DNA from: Nostoc sp. S13 | Lineage (GTDB): Bacteria > Cyanobacteriota > Cyanobacteriia > Cyanobacteriales > Nostocaceae | Assembly (NCBI RefSeq): GCF_029379315.1 | Contig: NZ_JAQYWQ010000076.1 | Coordinates: 1-35,563, forward strand | DNA: 35,563 bases | Direction of reading: 5' to 3' | In this document: one piece after another, positions 25,813 through 33,032 of the stretch | Layout: each line of letters starts with the position of its first letter | Position numbering within the stretch: position 1 is the stretch's first letter | Program-made: the position numbers and the translations under genes | The notes under the pieces: model-generated | The model's database searches: none | The model's input: the letters and a program-made list of their open reading frames with translations, nothing else | Told to the model about the DNA's origin: nothing

Positions 25813-25832
25813 CGCTTTGACACTCCCCTTAT

Positions 25833-26105
25833 CTATTGACACGGGGATTCTTGATTCATCGACTCGCCGTTAGACAACAGGTTTGCACCAATTGCCCAAG
25901 CGTAAGTTCCCGTGTGCCCCACGGTACTGAGTCCTAATTTGAGGATGTTGTTGGCGGCGTTTACGTCCCTGTCTGCCACGTATCCACAATCTGGACAAAC
26001 GTGAGTTCTCGTAGACAAGGATTTTTGAACTTTCTTGCCACAGTTAGAACAGTCTTGGGATGTGTTATGAGCAGGGACAGCAACTATCCCCCTCAGAGAA
26101 TACAT
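25833..26105 (-). pseudogene. TnpB (IS200/IS605 OrfB) C-terminal fragment
   Basis: The 90-codon remnant contains the TnpB zinc finger (CSNCGKKV...CPDCGYVADRD) and the RDVNAANNIL segment with the RuvC-III Asp, ending with the ESMNQESP tail common in cyanobacterial TnpB. The RuvC-I and -II motifs and the whole N-terminus are missing, and a stop codon lies three codons before its first ATG. It cannot be an active nuclease. It sits between the toxin-like gene and the helicase gene, marking a past IS605-family insertion. Confidence 0.85.
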
Positions 26106-26193
26106 TCGGTTTTACGCATCACGTCTCATAAAGTCAAGTTCAAGAGCAGGTTGAAAGTGATTTAAACCTCTTGGTAATCTCTAAGAACGAAGA

Positions 26194-27531
26194 TCAGCGA
26201 TCGCGTTTAGCAGAACGGCGCGATCTGGACGAACCAGCACGAGGCTGATCGCCATTCGTGACAGGTGGTGCTGCCTTACGTTTAGTTGATGTCTGTGGTG
26301 AGGGAGTAGAGCCTGGACGCTTCTTGTCACCTGCGGGTTTGGGTCTTTGTTGGCGCCCATTTGGGATTGGTACTGGCTCAATGTCGGGGTTGGGGCTAAA
26401 GCCAGCGACCACTTCCTTCGGCAAGCGCTGCTCGATCAGTTTTTCAATATCTGTTAATAGATGCTGTTCATCGACGCACACCAGCGATACAGCTTCACCT
26501 GAGGCGCCAGCGCGACCAGTGCGACCAATGCGATGAACATAATCCTCCGGTACATTGGGCAGATCGAAATTGACTACATGCGGCAATTCGCTGATGTCAA
26601 GACCCCTAGCAGCAATGTCCGTCGCCACCAGTACCTGTAAGCTGCCATTCTTGAACTTTGCCAGAGCGTTGGTACGCGCTGGCTGGCTCTTATTACCGTG
26701 GATTGCCAGTGCTTGAATCCGGTCTTCGCCCAACTGCTTAACCAATCGGTCAGCACCATACTTAGTGCGAGTGAACACTAGCACTTGATACCAACTATCT
26801 CGCCGAATTAGGTGAGCAAGTAACTGGCGTTTCTTGTCACGGTCTACCTGGTAAACTTTCTGGGCGATCGTGTCGGCAGTAATGTTGCGGCGTGCTACCT
26901 CAATCATCGTCGGGTGATTCAGCAGTCCGGCGGCGAGTGCCTTAATTTTGTCAGAGAAAGTCGCAAAGAATAGCAAGTTTTGTCGCTGTTTGGGCAGAAG
27001 CGACAGAATGCGGCGAATATCATTAATAAAGCCCATGTCCAGCATCCGATCTGCTTCATCCAGCACCAAAACCTCAATCTGCGACAGGTTCACTGTACCC
27101 TGGTGTACGTGGTCTAGCAGTCGCCCTGGAGTAGCGACCAAGATATCCACTCGGCCTTTCAAACGCTGTTTTTGCAGATGAATACTGACTCCGCCAAATA
27201 TCACTATCGAGTTGAGCTTCAAGTACTTGCCGTACTCGCGCACGCTTTCTTCCACTTGGGCAGCGAGTTCACGAGTCGGAGTGAGAATCAGCGCCCGGAT
27301 CGGCGGGTATCCATTAGAAGTACCTTTGCTCTTGTCGGACGACAACCGATGCAGCAATGGCAAGGTAAAACTAGCGGTCTTTCCAGTGCCAGTTTGTGCC
27401 CCAGCGAGTAAATCCTTACCCGACAAGACGGCAGGAATCGCCTGCACCTGAATTGGCGTAGGTTCGGTATACCCTCGCTCGGTAACGGCACGGATAATTT
27501 CATTGGACAAGCCGAGAGTAGAAAAAGACAT
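26194..27531 (-). CDS. rhlE: DEAD-box RNA helicase, RhlE-like
   Basis: The 445-residue protein starts at the ATG 27531 (MSFSTLGLSNEI), with GGAG eight bases upstream; a longer reading adds 11 residues without support. Motifs in order: Q motif GYTEPTPIQ, AQTGTGKT (I), PTRELAAQ (Ia), TPGRLLD (Ib), DEAD (II), FATF where SAT is usual (III), VFTRTK (IV), ATDIAARGLDI (V) and HRIGRTGRAG (VI). The C-terminus is a 70-residue basic, Pro/Lys/Arg-rich tail likely to bind RNA. It should unwind RNA duplexes, for example in ribosome assembly, decay or cold response. Divergent from infC, which suggests a translation-linked locus. Confidence 0.93.
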   Translation of the reverse strand: MSFSTLGLSNEIIRAVTERGYTEPTPIQVQAIPAVLSGKDLLAGAQTGTGKTASFTLPLLHRLSSDKSKGTSNGYPPIRALILTPTRELAAQVEESVREYGKYLKLNSIVIFGGVSIHLQKQRLKGRVDILVATPGRLLDHVHQGTVNLSQIEVLVLDEADRMLDMGFINDIRRILSLLPKQRQNLLFFATFSDKIKALAAGLLNHPTMIEVARRNITADTIAQKVYQVDRDKKRQLLAHLIRRDSWYQVLVFTRTKYGADRLVKQLGEDRIQALAIHGNKSQPARTNALAKFKNGSLQVLVATDIAARGLDISELPHVVNFDLPNVPEDYVHRIGRTGRAGASGEAVSLVCVDEQHLLTDIEKLIEQRLPKEVVAGFSPNPDIEPVPIPNGRQQRPKPAGDKKRPGSTPSPQTSTKRKAAPPVTNGDQPRAGSSRSRRSAKRDR

Positions 27532-27762
27532 AAAACTCCAAAAATAATATCGGCCTGTCGCCAATCACGGCGTCAGTCTTAGGCGAACGGATAAAAAATC
27601 ATTGAAAGGCTGGATGGGCAGTAGCGCCAAGACTGAGAGCGTGTGCCGCAGTTCTGCATTCTAACAGATTGCAGTCCATTGTGTCGTTAAAGTTGCTCTG
27701 ATTCAGTGTTGTGTTAAATTAGCAATAGCATTACTTGCTTGCAAAGTAAAGTGTTGAAGAAT

Positions 27763-27777
27763 TAGGAGAAATTCATT
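27763..27777 (+). promoter_or_regulatory. Shine-Dalgarno site and ATT start codon of infC
   Basis: TAGGAGA (27763-27769) is followed by ATT at 27775 with six bases between AGGAG and ATT. The frame is closed upstream by the TAG at 27763, and no ATG, GTG or TTG occurs before GTG 27826, which would cut into the conserved IF-3 N-domain. Confidence 0.75.
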
Positions 27778-28266
27778 ATCGCAATCCAAAAGCAACTGAT
27801 TAATTCGCAAATCAAGTCACCTCATGTGTTCTTGATTGACCATGAGAATAACAATCGTGGTCTGATCGACACCAATGAGGCGCTACAGCTAGCCGAAAGC
27901 TTAGAGCTTGACTTAGTTGTAGTCTCCGAAGGCAAAGACGCTCCAATTGCCAAGATTCTTAACTATGGCAAGCTTCAGTATCAAAAGAAAAAACGTCAGA
28001 GCCAGAGTGCTAGACCCACGGTAAAAGAAGTTCGGTTCGGTTTAAACGTGGGTGTGGCTGATTACAATTTACGTATTGAAAAAGCAGTTCAGTGGTTGAG
28101 TAAAGGCGATTCGGTAAAGTTTGCCATTCGTTTACGAGGCCGAGAACATCAATATCGTGATCAAGCAGGAGAACTGCTAGACCGAATTGCAAATGATCTC
28201 AGTCAAGTAGGTAAAATCCAGTCGCTGGATAAACGCTCACTAATTGTTCAAGTTATTCCTGCCTAG
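27775..28266 (+). CDS. infC: Translation initiation factor IF-3, predicted ATT start
   Basis: From ATT 27775 the protein has 163 residues, beginning (M)IAIQKQLINSQIKSPHVF. The IF-3 N-domain needs the LINSQI strand and following VFLIDHENNNRGLIDTNEAL, which lie partly upstream of the first ordinary start (GTG 27826). The linker is KILNYGKLQYQKKKRQSQ and the C-domain KEVRFGLNVGVADYNLRIEKA...VKFAIRLRGRE. IF-3 binds the 30S subunit, blocks 50S joining and checks the start codon. In enterobacteria infC starts with AUU so that IF-3 can repress its own translation. A similar loop is inferred here. Cyanobacteria can have two IF-3 genes, so this may be a paralogue. Confidence 0.9.
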   Translation: MIAIQKQLINSQIKSPHVFLIDHENNNRGLIDTNEALQLAESLELDLVVVSEGKDAPIAKILNYGKLQYQKKKRQSQSARPTVKEVRFGLNVGVADYNLRIEKAVQWLSKGDSVKFAIRLRGREHQYRDQAGELLDRIANDLSQVGKIQSLDKRSLIVQVIPA

Positions 28267-28584
28267 TTAATCTAGCGATTGCAGGAGGATGTATTTGACC
28301 AAATAATTACTAATTCGTAATGACGCTCTCTACGAGACGCTAAAAGCGAACGTGGACTCGCTACCGCTACGAAGACAGTAATTCGTAATTAAAGACGCTG
28401 TACAGCAGCCCACACTAAATAAAAAATTTTGTGGTCAACAAGACAGTGGAGAGTAGTGAGCTACCACTGATGGCGGAGCGGTAGCAAGTCCGCGAGCGTC
28501 TTGTAATTATGAATTATTAATTATCAATTATCAATTATTTTGACCTTCCGACTGAACAAGCGCCAAGCGCCGATATATAACCAA
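28267..28584. other. 318-bp gap with AATTCGT and AATTATC repeats
   Basis: AATTCGTAA words flank a 57-bp GC-richer segment (28321-28377). GCTACCGCT and GACGCTC words recur on the opposite strand near 28478-28500, and AATTATC/AATTATT heptamers fill 28504-28540. No gene is seen. Confidence 0.6.
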
Positions 28585-29199
28585 TTAATCGGCGCAATTA
28601 GTGATTAGGTGTATCAAAGCATCAATCAGGCGATCGCTTTCCATTGGAATAATATCCTTCCCGTGCATTACATTTTGAGTAATATGAAAATACACCAATG
28701 TACCTAAGAGAATCCTCGCTGTTGCCTCTGGGTCAGGTATATTTAGTTCAGGAGCCGCCAAGTAGTGAGTGAGAGTTTCTGCTACTGGCTTAATCATCGC
28801 CCGAATACAAATTTGAGCTAACTCAGGAAAACGCCCAGATTCCCCTATTAGTACTCGCATAAATGCACTATGTTCTTTGTCGTTAAGCATCTGATCTAAT
28901 GCTTTGGTTGCTACCTGGTGCAGTATGACGTCTGGTTCTCCCTCAATCGGTTCTGTGCCAAAAATAGAGTTGTTCTTTTTGCTTGTCAGTTGCTCTAACA
29001 GTACTTTAAAAAGTCCTTCTTTATCTTGAAAGTGGCTGTAGACTGTCGCTTTAGAAACACCTGCTGCTACCGCTACCCGATCCATGCTTGTACCAGCATA
29101 GCCATGTTGGAGGAACTCTTGCATTGCCCCTTGCAGAATTTGTTCGACTTTATCAATGGAATTGTCTCGATCCACTTCGCCAGCTTTGATGCGTACCAT
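28585..29199 (-). CDS. TetR/AcrR-family transcriptional regulator
   Basis: The 204-residue protein has an N-terminal TetR helix-turn-helix (about residues 17-65): ILQGAMQEFLQHGYAGTSMD then VAVAAGVSKATVYSHFQDKEGLF, with the conserved KxTxYxHFxxKexLf signature. The remainder is a helical ligand-binding and dimer domain (FMRVLIGESGRFPELAQICI). It is divergent from a devBCA-type exporter operon, with inverted repeats suitable for a TetR dimer close to the devB-like start. The likely role is ligand-released repression of that exporter. The ligand is unknown. ATG 29199 is preceded by an AAGGATGATTAATAA stretch, a reasonable ribosome site. Confidence 0.92.
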   Translation of the reverse strand: MVRIKAGEVDRDNSIDKVEQILQGAMQEFLQHGYAGTSMDRVAVAAGVSKATVYSHFQDKEGLFKVLLEQLTSKKNNSIFGTEPIEGEPDVILHQVATKALDQMLNDKEHSAFMRVLIGESGRFPELAQICIRAMIKPVAETLTHYLAAPELNIPDPEATARILLGTLVYFHITQNVMHGKDIIPMESDRLIDALIHLITNCAD

Positions 29200-29411
29200 T
29201 TATTAATCATCCTTTCTTATAAACAATATTAATAGGTGCTGCAAAATGCCCCAGTACAAAATGGCGAAAATAAACATACCCTTCGATAAAGCTCAAAAGC
29301 CTCTATTGTCAGCTTTCCTCTGTTCTACTTTCTTGTAGTAGACAATTAATCCCAACTGTAAATAACATTCATCTGCATAATGCCGAGCATAATTGATTGA
29401 CAAGTTTATAA

Positions 29412-29569
29412 GACTTACGCATAAGAGATCCCCCAACCGCAATAAATTGCGGGTTTTTTAGATCCCTTCCAATTTATCAAGGAGCCAGCGCAAGAACAGG
29501 GGTCTCCCCAAGTGGAGCGACTGGCGTGGGTTAGGGGGATCGAGGTTTCAGGTTTTGAGTGCGTAAGTC
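29412..29569. mobile_element. MITE-like element with 10-bp terminal inverted repeats
   Basis: GACTTACGCA (29412-29421) and TGCGTAAGTC (29560-29569) are exact inverted ends. Subterminal GATCCCCCAACC (29428-29439) mirrors GGTTAGGGGGATC (29529-29541). An internal AACCGCAATAAATTGCGGGTT stem followed by six Ts could terminate plus-strand transcription. No coding sequence is inside. GCGTAAGTCCTGG recurs at 19068. Confidence 0.6.
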
Positions 29570-29570
29570 C

Positions 29571-29641
29571 TAGTTTAGTTGTATTATGTTGACTAAACTA
29601 GTCCGTTTAGTTTAGCATAAATTGAACTGGACAGTTTAGTA
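29571..29641. promoter_or_regulatory. Candidate TetR operators upstream of devB
   Basis: TAGTTTAGT (29571-29579) is the exact inverse of ACTAAACTA (29592-29600). CTAAAC-N6-GTTTAG lies at 29593-29610. A second site, ACTAAACTGTCCAGTTCAAT on the minus strand (29621-29640), resembles the first (ACTAAACTAGTCCGTTTAGT). Two like sites 30 bases apart fit TetR dimers. Confidence 0.55.
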
Positions 29642-29652
29642 CAAGTTGCTAC
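29639..29652. promoter_or_regulatory. NtcA-type GTA-N8-TAC sequence
   Basis: GTACAAGTTGCTAC fits the NtcA consensus, and devBCA of Anabaena is known to be NtcA-dependent. It lies only 21 bases before the devB-like ATG, too close for ordinary class II activation, so it may be chance. Confidence 0.25.
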
Positions 29653-29673
29653 TGGTGGTAAGGGGAAAATAGT

Positions 29674-30984
29674 ATGGAGCAAAACAGGAATTCAGAGGGT
29701 TTAAGGTCTTCTCAGAATCTTTTGCGATCGCCTCTTCTACTTACAATAATTGCATCTTTTGCCATAGGTGGGTTCAGTGTTTATACAGTAATGAAGCTTC
29801 AGGGTACAGGTAATGAAAAGCAAAAAGCACCAGTAGCAGTTCAGCCTGTGGTAAAAACAGTAACAGCATTAGGCCGGTTGGAACCAAAGGGAGAGGTAAT
29901 AAAACTGTCAGCGCCTTCTTCAAATGGTGAAGGAAATCGGGTGGAGCAACTATTGGTGAAAGAAGGCGATCGCGTCAAAGCTGGGCAGGTAGTTGCGATT
30001 ATGGACAACCGCGATCGCCTACAAGCTACTTTAGGTGAAGCACAAAAACAAGTTGAAGTTGCCAAATCCCGCCTTAATCAGGTAAAAGCTGGAGCCAAAC
30101 AGGGAGAAATTGGAGCGCGTCAAGCTACGGTGAATCGTGTACAAGTAGAACTACAAGGAAACATTAAAACTCAGCAAGCCACAATTAATCGTCTAGAAGC
30201 AGAACTGCAAGGGCAACAACGGAGCTTGCAAGCAACAGTCGCTCGCGTAGCAGCCGAGAAAAGTAATGCCCAAGCTGACGTGCAGCGCTACGAGACTTTA
30301 TACAAAGCAGGAGCAATTTCTAGCCAGGAAGTTGATAAAAGACGCCTAAGCGCCGAAACTTCTACTCAAGCCTTAATTGAAAGCCAAGCCACCCAGACAA
30401 GAACTGTAGCGACCCTACAACAACAGCTTAACGAAGCAAAAGCCAACCAGGATCAAACCCTTGCCAGCTTGCAACAGCAGATTAACGAAGCAAAAGCTAA
30501 CTTGAATCAAACCACTGAAGTTCGTCCCACAGATATAGCAAATGCACAGGCAGAGATAAACAGTGCTCAAGCCACTGTAGACAAAATTAGAGCAGAACTG
30601 GCAGAGGCATACGTTGTGGCTCCTAAAGCCGGTCGAATTTTGGAGATTAATACACGAGCCGGAGAAACTGTTGGCAATGAAGGAATTGTGGCTTTAGGTC
30701 AAACCGACCAGATGTATGCAGTAGTAGAAGTTTACCAAAGTGATATCCAGAGAGTGCGTCCGGGACAACCGGTGTTGGTAAGCAGTGATTCCCTCCGCAA
30801 TCAATTAGGGGGAAGAGTCGATTGGATTGGTATGCAGGTAAAGCGGCAAAATCTGATCAATGCTGACCCCTCTAGCAATATTGATGCCAGAGTAGTGGAA
30901 GTGCATGTGCAACTAAATAAACTATCCAGCCAAAATGCTTCTAACTTAACTAATTTACAAGTCAAGGCGGTAATTGAACTGTGA
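29674..30984 (+). CDS. devB: DevB-type HlyD-family membrane fusion protein
   Basis: The 436-residue periplasmic adaptor of an ABC exporter begins with an N-terminal membrane helix (about residues 18-42: LLLTIIASFAIGGFSVYTVM). VTALGRLEPKGEVI follows, the typical DevB start of the lipoyl/barrel part, with VEQLLVKEGDRVKAGQVVAIMDNRD as the first biotinyl-lipoyl half. A long coiled coil (about 110-300) has near-repeats QLNEAKANQ and QINEAKANL. AYVVAPKAGRILEINTRAGETV is the second lipoyl half and a beta-barrel follows. In Anabaena DevB links DevCA to TolC/HgdD to export heterocyst glycolipids; paralogues export other lipids or drugs. The nearby TetR points to a ligand-induced paralogue. Its stop overlaps the next start (GTGA). 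Confidence 0.9.
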   Translation: MEQNRNSEGLRSSQNLLRSPLLLTIIASFAIGGFSVYTVMKLQGTGNEKQKAPVAVQPVVKTVTALGRLEPKGEVIKLSAPSSNGEGNRVEQLLVKEGDRVKAGQVVAIMDNRDRLQATLGEAQKQVEVAKSRLNQVKAGAKQGEIGARQATVNRVQVELQGNIKTQQATINRLEAELQGQQRSLQATVARVAAEKSNAQADVQRYETLYKAGAISSQEVDKRRLSAETSTQALIESQATQTRTVATLQQQLNEAKANQDQTLASLQQQINEAKANLNQTTEVRPTDIANAQAEINSAQATVDKIRAELAEAYVVAPKAGRILEINTRAGETVGNEGIVALGQTDQMYAVVEVYQSDIQRVRPGQPVLVSSDSLRNQLGGRVDWIGMQVKRQNLINADPSSNIDARVVEVHVQLNKLSSQNASNLTNLQVKAVIEL

Positions 30985-32156
30985 TTGGATTTATCCAGCA
31001 ACTGCGGCGGCGAACGCCTTTAGGATGGCTGCAACTGAGTCATGAAAAAGGTCGTCTTTTGGTGGCATTGTCAGGTATTGCCTTTGCCGATGTTTTGATG
31101 TTCATGCAGCTAGGGTTTCAGAATGCCCTGTTTGAAAGTAACACAATGCTGCATCGCAGTATGCAGGCTGATATGTTTGTCATCAGCCCCCAAGCACGTA
31201 ACCTAGCATATATGTCTAGCTTTACGCGGCGGCGGCTGTATCAAGCAATGGATGTACCAGGTGTAAAGTCGGCAGAAGGAATGTATGTCAACATTGTTGA
31301 TTGGAAAAATCCCCAAACACATCAGAAAACAACAATATTAGTTATGGGGTTCAATCCCGATCGGCAAGTGTTGAACTTAGCGGATGTGAATCGCCAGATA
31401 GATGCTATTAAGCTACCAGATACTGTTCTGTTCGATCGCGCCTCTAGAGGAGATTATAACGAAGCGATCGCCAAAATTGACCAAGGTAAACCTGTTACAA
31501 CCGAAATAGAACGGCGGACAATTACTGTTGGCGGCTTATTTTCAGTCGGGGCTTCCTTCATAGCCGATGGTACTTTAATCACCAGCGACCAGAACTTTCT
31601 GCGACTATTTCCCAGACAAGAAGCAAGCAGTGTCAGTCTCGGTTTGGTGCAGCTGCAACCAGGCTATGACCCAAAACAGATGAAAACAGCTTTAAAATCT
31701 CATTTAGATGATGATGTTAAAGTTTTAACCAAAGCAGAATTTCTCGAATTTGAAATAAATTACTGGAAAACAAATACGGCGATCGGGTTTATCTTCAGCC
31801 TGGGTGTAGCAATGGGGTTTCTGGTGGGCGTGATTATCGTCTATCAAGTTCTTTCTACAGATGTGAATTCCCACATGAAAGAATACGCCACTTTCAAAGC
31901 AATGGGATATAACAATCTCTATTTATTAGGTGTGGTGTTTGAAGAGGCGATAATTTTGGCAGTCTTGGGCTTTATCCCAGGAGCGATCGCACCTTTAGGA
32001 CTTTATCATTTAACTCGTAATGCCACCAATTTGCCAGTTTACATGACCGTAGCACGGGCCTTGACGGTATTAACACTGACTATGATTATGTGCATAATTT
32101 CTGGTGCGATCGCCACCCGTAAATTACAATCTGCCGACCCCGCAGATATGTTTTAG
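30981..32156 (+). CDS. devC: DevC-type ABC exporter permease
   Basis: The 391-residue permease starts with GTG overlapping the devB stop by four bases, implying translational coupling. One N-terminal membrane helix (about residues 25-47: LLVALSGIAFADVLMFMQLGF) is followed by a large periplasmic MacB-like domain (50-255) and three C-terminal helices (about 265-290, 312-340, 355-380), the FtsX/MacB-type topology expected of DevC. It forms the membrane channel with the DevA ATPase. The ending KLQSADPADMF is typical of the family. Its stop is followed by a repeat tract before devA, which is unusual for so tight an operon. Confidence 0.92.
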   Translation: MIGFIQQLRRRTPLGWLQLSHEKGRLLVALSGIAFADVLMFMQLGFQNALFESNTMLHRSMQADMFVISPQARNLAYMSSFTRRRLYQAMDVPGVKSAEGMYVNIVDWKNPQTHQKTTILVMGFNPDRQVLNLADVNRQIDAIKLPDTVLFDRASRGDYNEAIAKIDQGKPVTTEIERRTITVGGLFSVGASFIADGTLITSDQNFLRLFPRQEASSVSLGLVQLQPGYDPKQMKTALKSHLDDDVKVLTKAEFLEFEINYWKTNTAIGFIFSLGVAMGFLVGVIIVYQVLSTDVNSHMKEYATFKAMGYNNLYLLGVVFEEAIILAVLGFIPGAIAPLGLYHLTRNATNLPVYMTVARALTVLTLTMIMCIISGAIATRKLQSADPADMF

Positions 32157-32158
32157 AA

Positions 32159-32276
32159 AATGGGCATTGGGCATTGGGCATGGGGCATTGGGCATTGGGC
32201 ATGGGGCATTGGGCATAAAGATAATTACCTAATTCCCCATCTAAAATCCAAAATCTAAAATCTAAAATCTAAAATT
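32159..32276. repeat. Two heptamer arrays between devC and devA
   Basis: GGGCATT/GGGCATG heptamers fill 32159-32216, and AATCTAA/AATCCAA units fill 32241-32276, ending four bases before the devA start. The arrays separate the permease and ATPase genes by 123 bases. Confidence 0.9.
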
Positions 32277-32279
32277 GGT

Positions 32280-32978
32280 ATGCCTCCTGTAATCTCTGTA
32301 AAAAATCTCGACCACTATTTTGGTCATGGTCAACTCTGCAAGCAAGTTCTCTTTGATATCAACCTGGATATTTACGCCGGCGAAATTATTATTATGACAG
32401 GGCCTTCTGGTTCTGGTAAAACTACACTTCTCACCTTAGTCGGTGGCTTGCGTTCTGCCCAATCCGGCAGTTTGCAAATATTGGAACAAGAACTGTGTGG
32501 CGCTAAAAAAGGACAACTTACCCAAGCGCGACGCAGTAACGGTTATATTTTCCAAGCGCACAACTTGCACGGTAGCCTGACAGTACTCCAGAACGTCAGA
32601 ATGGGCTTGGAAGTACATAATAATATTTCGTCGGCAGAAATGAAAACCCGGTCAGCCCAAATGTTAGAGGAGGTAGGATTAGGAGATCGCCTGAATTATT
32701 ATCCTGATGATTTATCTGGGGGACAAAAACAAAGAGTAGCGATCGCTCGTGCTTTAGTTGGTCGTCCTAAAATTGTCTTAGCAGATGAACCCACCGCCGC
32801 CCTTGACAGTAAATCGGGACGAGATGTGGTCAGCTTGATGCAAAAACTAGCTAAAGAACAGGATTGTACGATTCTCTTGGTTACTCATGACAATCGGATT
32901 CTCGATATTGCCGATCGCATCGTCTACATGGAAGATGGTAAGTTAATAAATGACCGCGCTGTTGTTGCAGCCAGTTAG
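32280..32978 (+). CDS. devA: DevA-type ABC exporter ATPase
   Basis: The 232-residue ATPase has Walker A GPSGSGKTT (41-49), Q-loop FQAHNLHGSL (91-100), signature LSGGQKQR (145-152), Walker B IVLADEP (165-171), D-loop SALD-like AALD (173-176) and switch His203. It belongs to the MacB/LolD-like subfamily, energising export by the DevC permease. All catalytic residues are intact. No Shine-Dalgarno is obvious since AATCTAA repeats occupy the upstream bases. It closes the devBCA operon. Confidence 0.94.
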   Translation: MPPVISVKNLDHYFGHGQLCKQVLFDINLDIYAGEIIIMTGPSGSGKTTLLTLVGGLRSAQSGSLQILEQELCGAKKGQLTQARRSNGYIFQAHNLHGSLTVLQNVRMGLEVHNNISSAEMKTRSAQMLEEVGLGDRLNYYPDDLSGGQKQRVAIARALVGRPKIVLADEPTAALDSKSGRDVVSLMQKLAKEQDCTILLVTHDNRILDIADRIVYMEDGKLINDRAVVAAS

Positions 32979-33032
32979 GAGATTCAATTGTAAAATAGTC
33001 AGCGTATCTTGCTTGATCCAGGCGATCGCTTT

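Larger units (their letters stand above)
29200..29673. other. 474-bp divergent control region between tetR and devB-like genes
   Basis: 29200-29411 is AT-rich without obvious sites. 29412-29569 is a MITE-like element. 29571-29641 carries overlapping TTTAGT/ACTAAA inverted repeats. An NtcA-type sequence is at 29639-29652. Confidence 0.6.

Noticed and set aside
25813..25860. Possible TnpB omega-RNA or element right end
   Set aside because: A short CCCC...GGGG stem is present, but the element is truncated and no guide boundary can be defined.
26574..26759. Minus- and plus-strand frames inside the helicase gene (for example 26258-26536 and 27212-27451)
   Set aside because: They overlap the full set of DEAD-box motifs in another frame and have no independent support.
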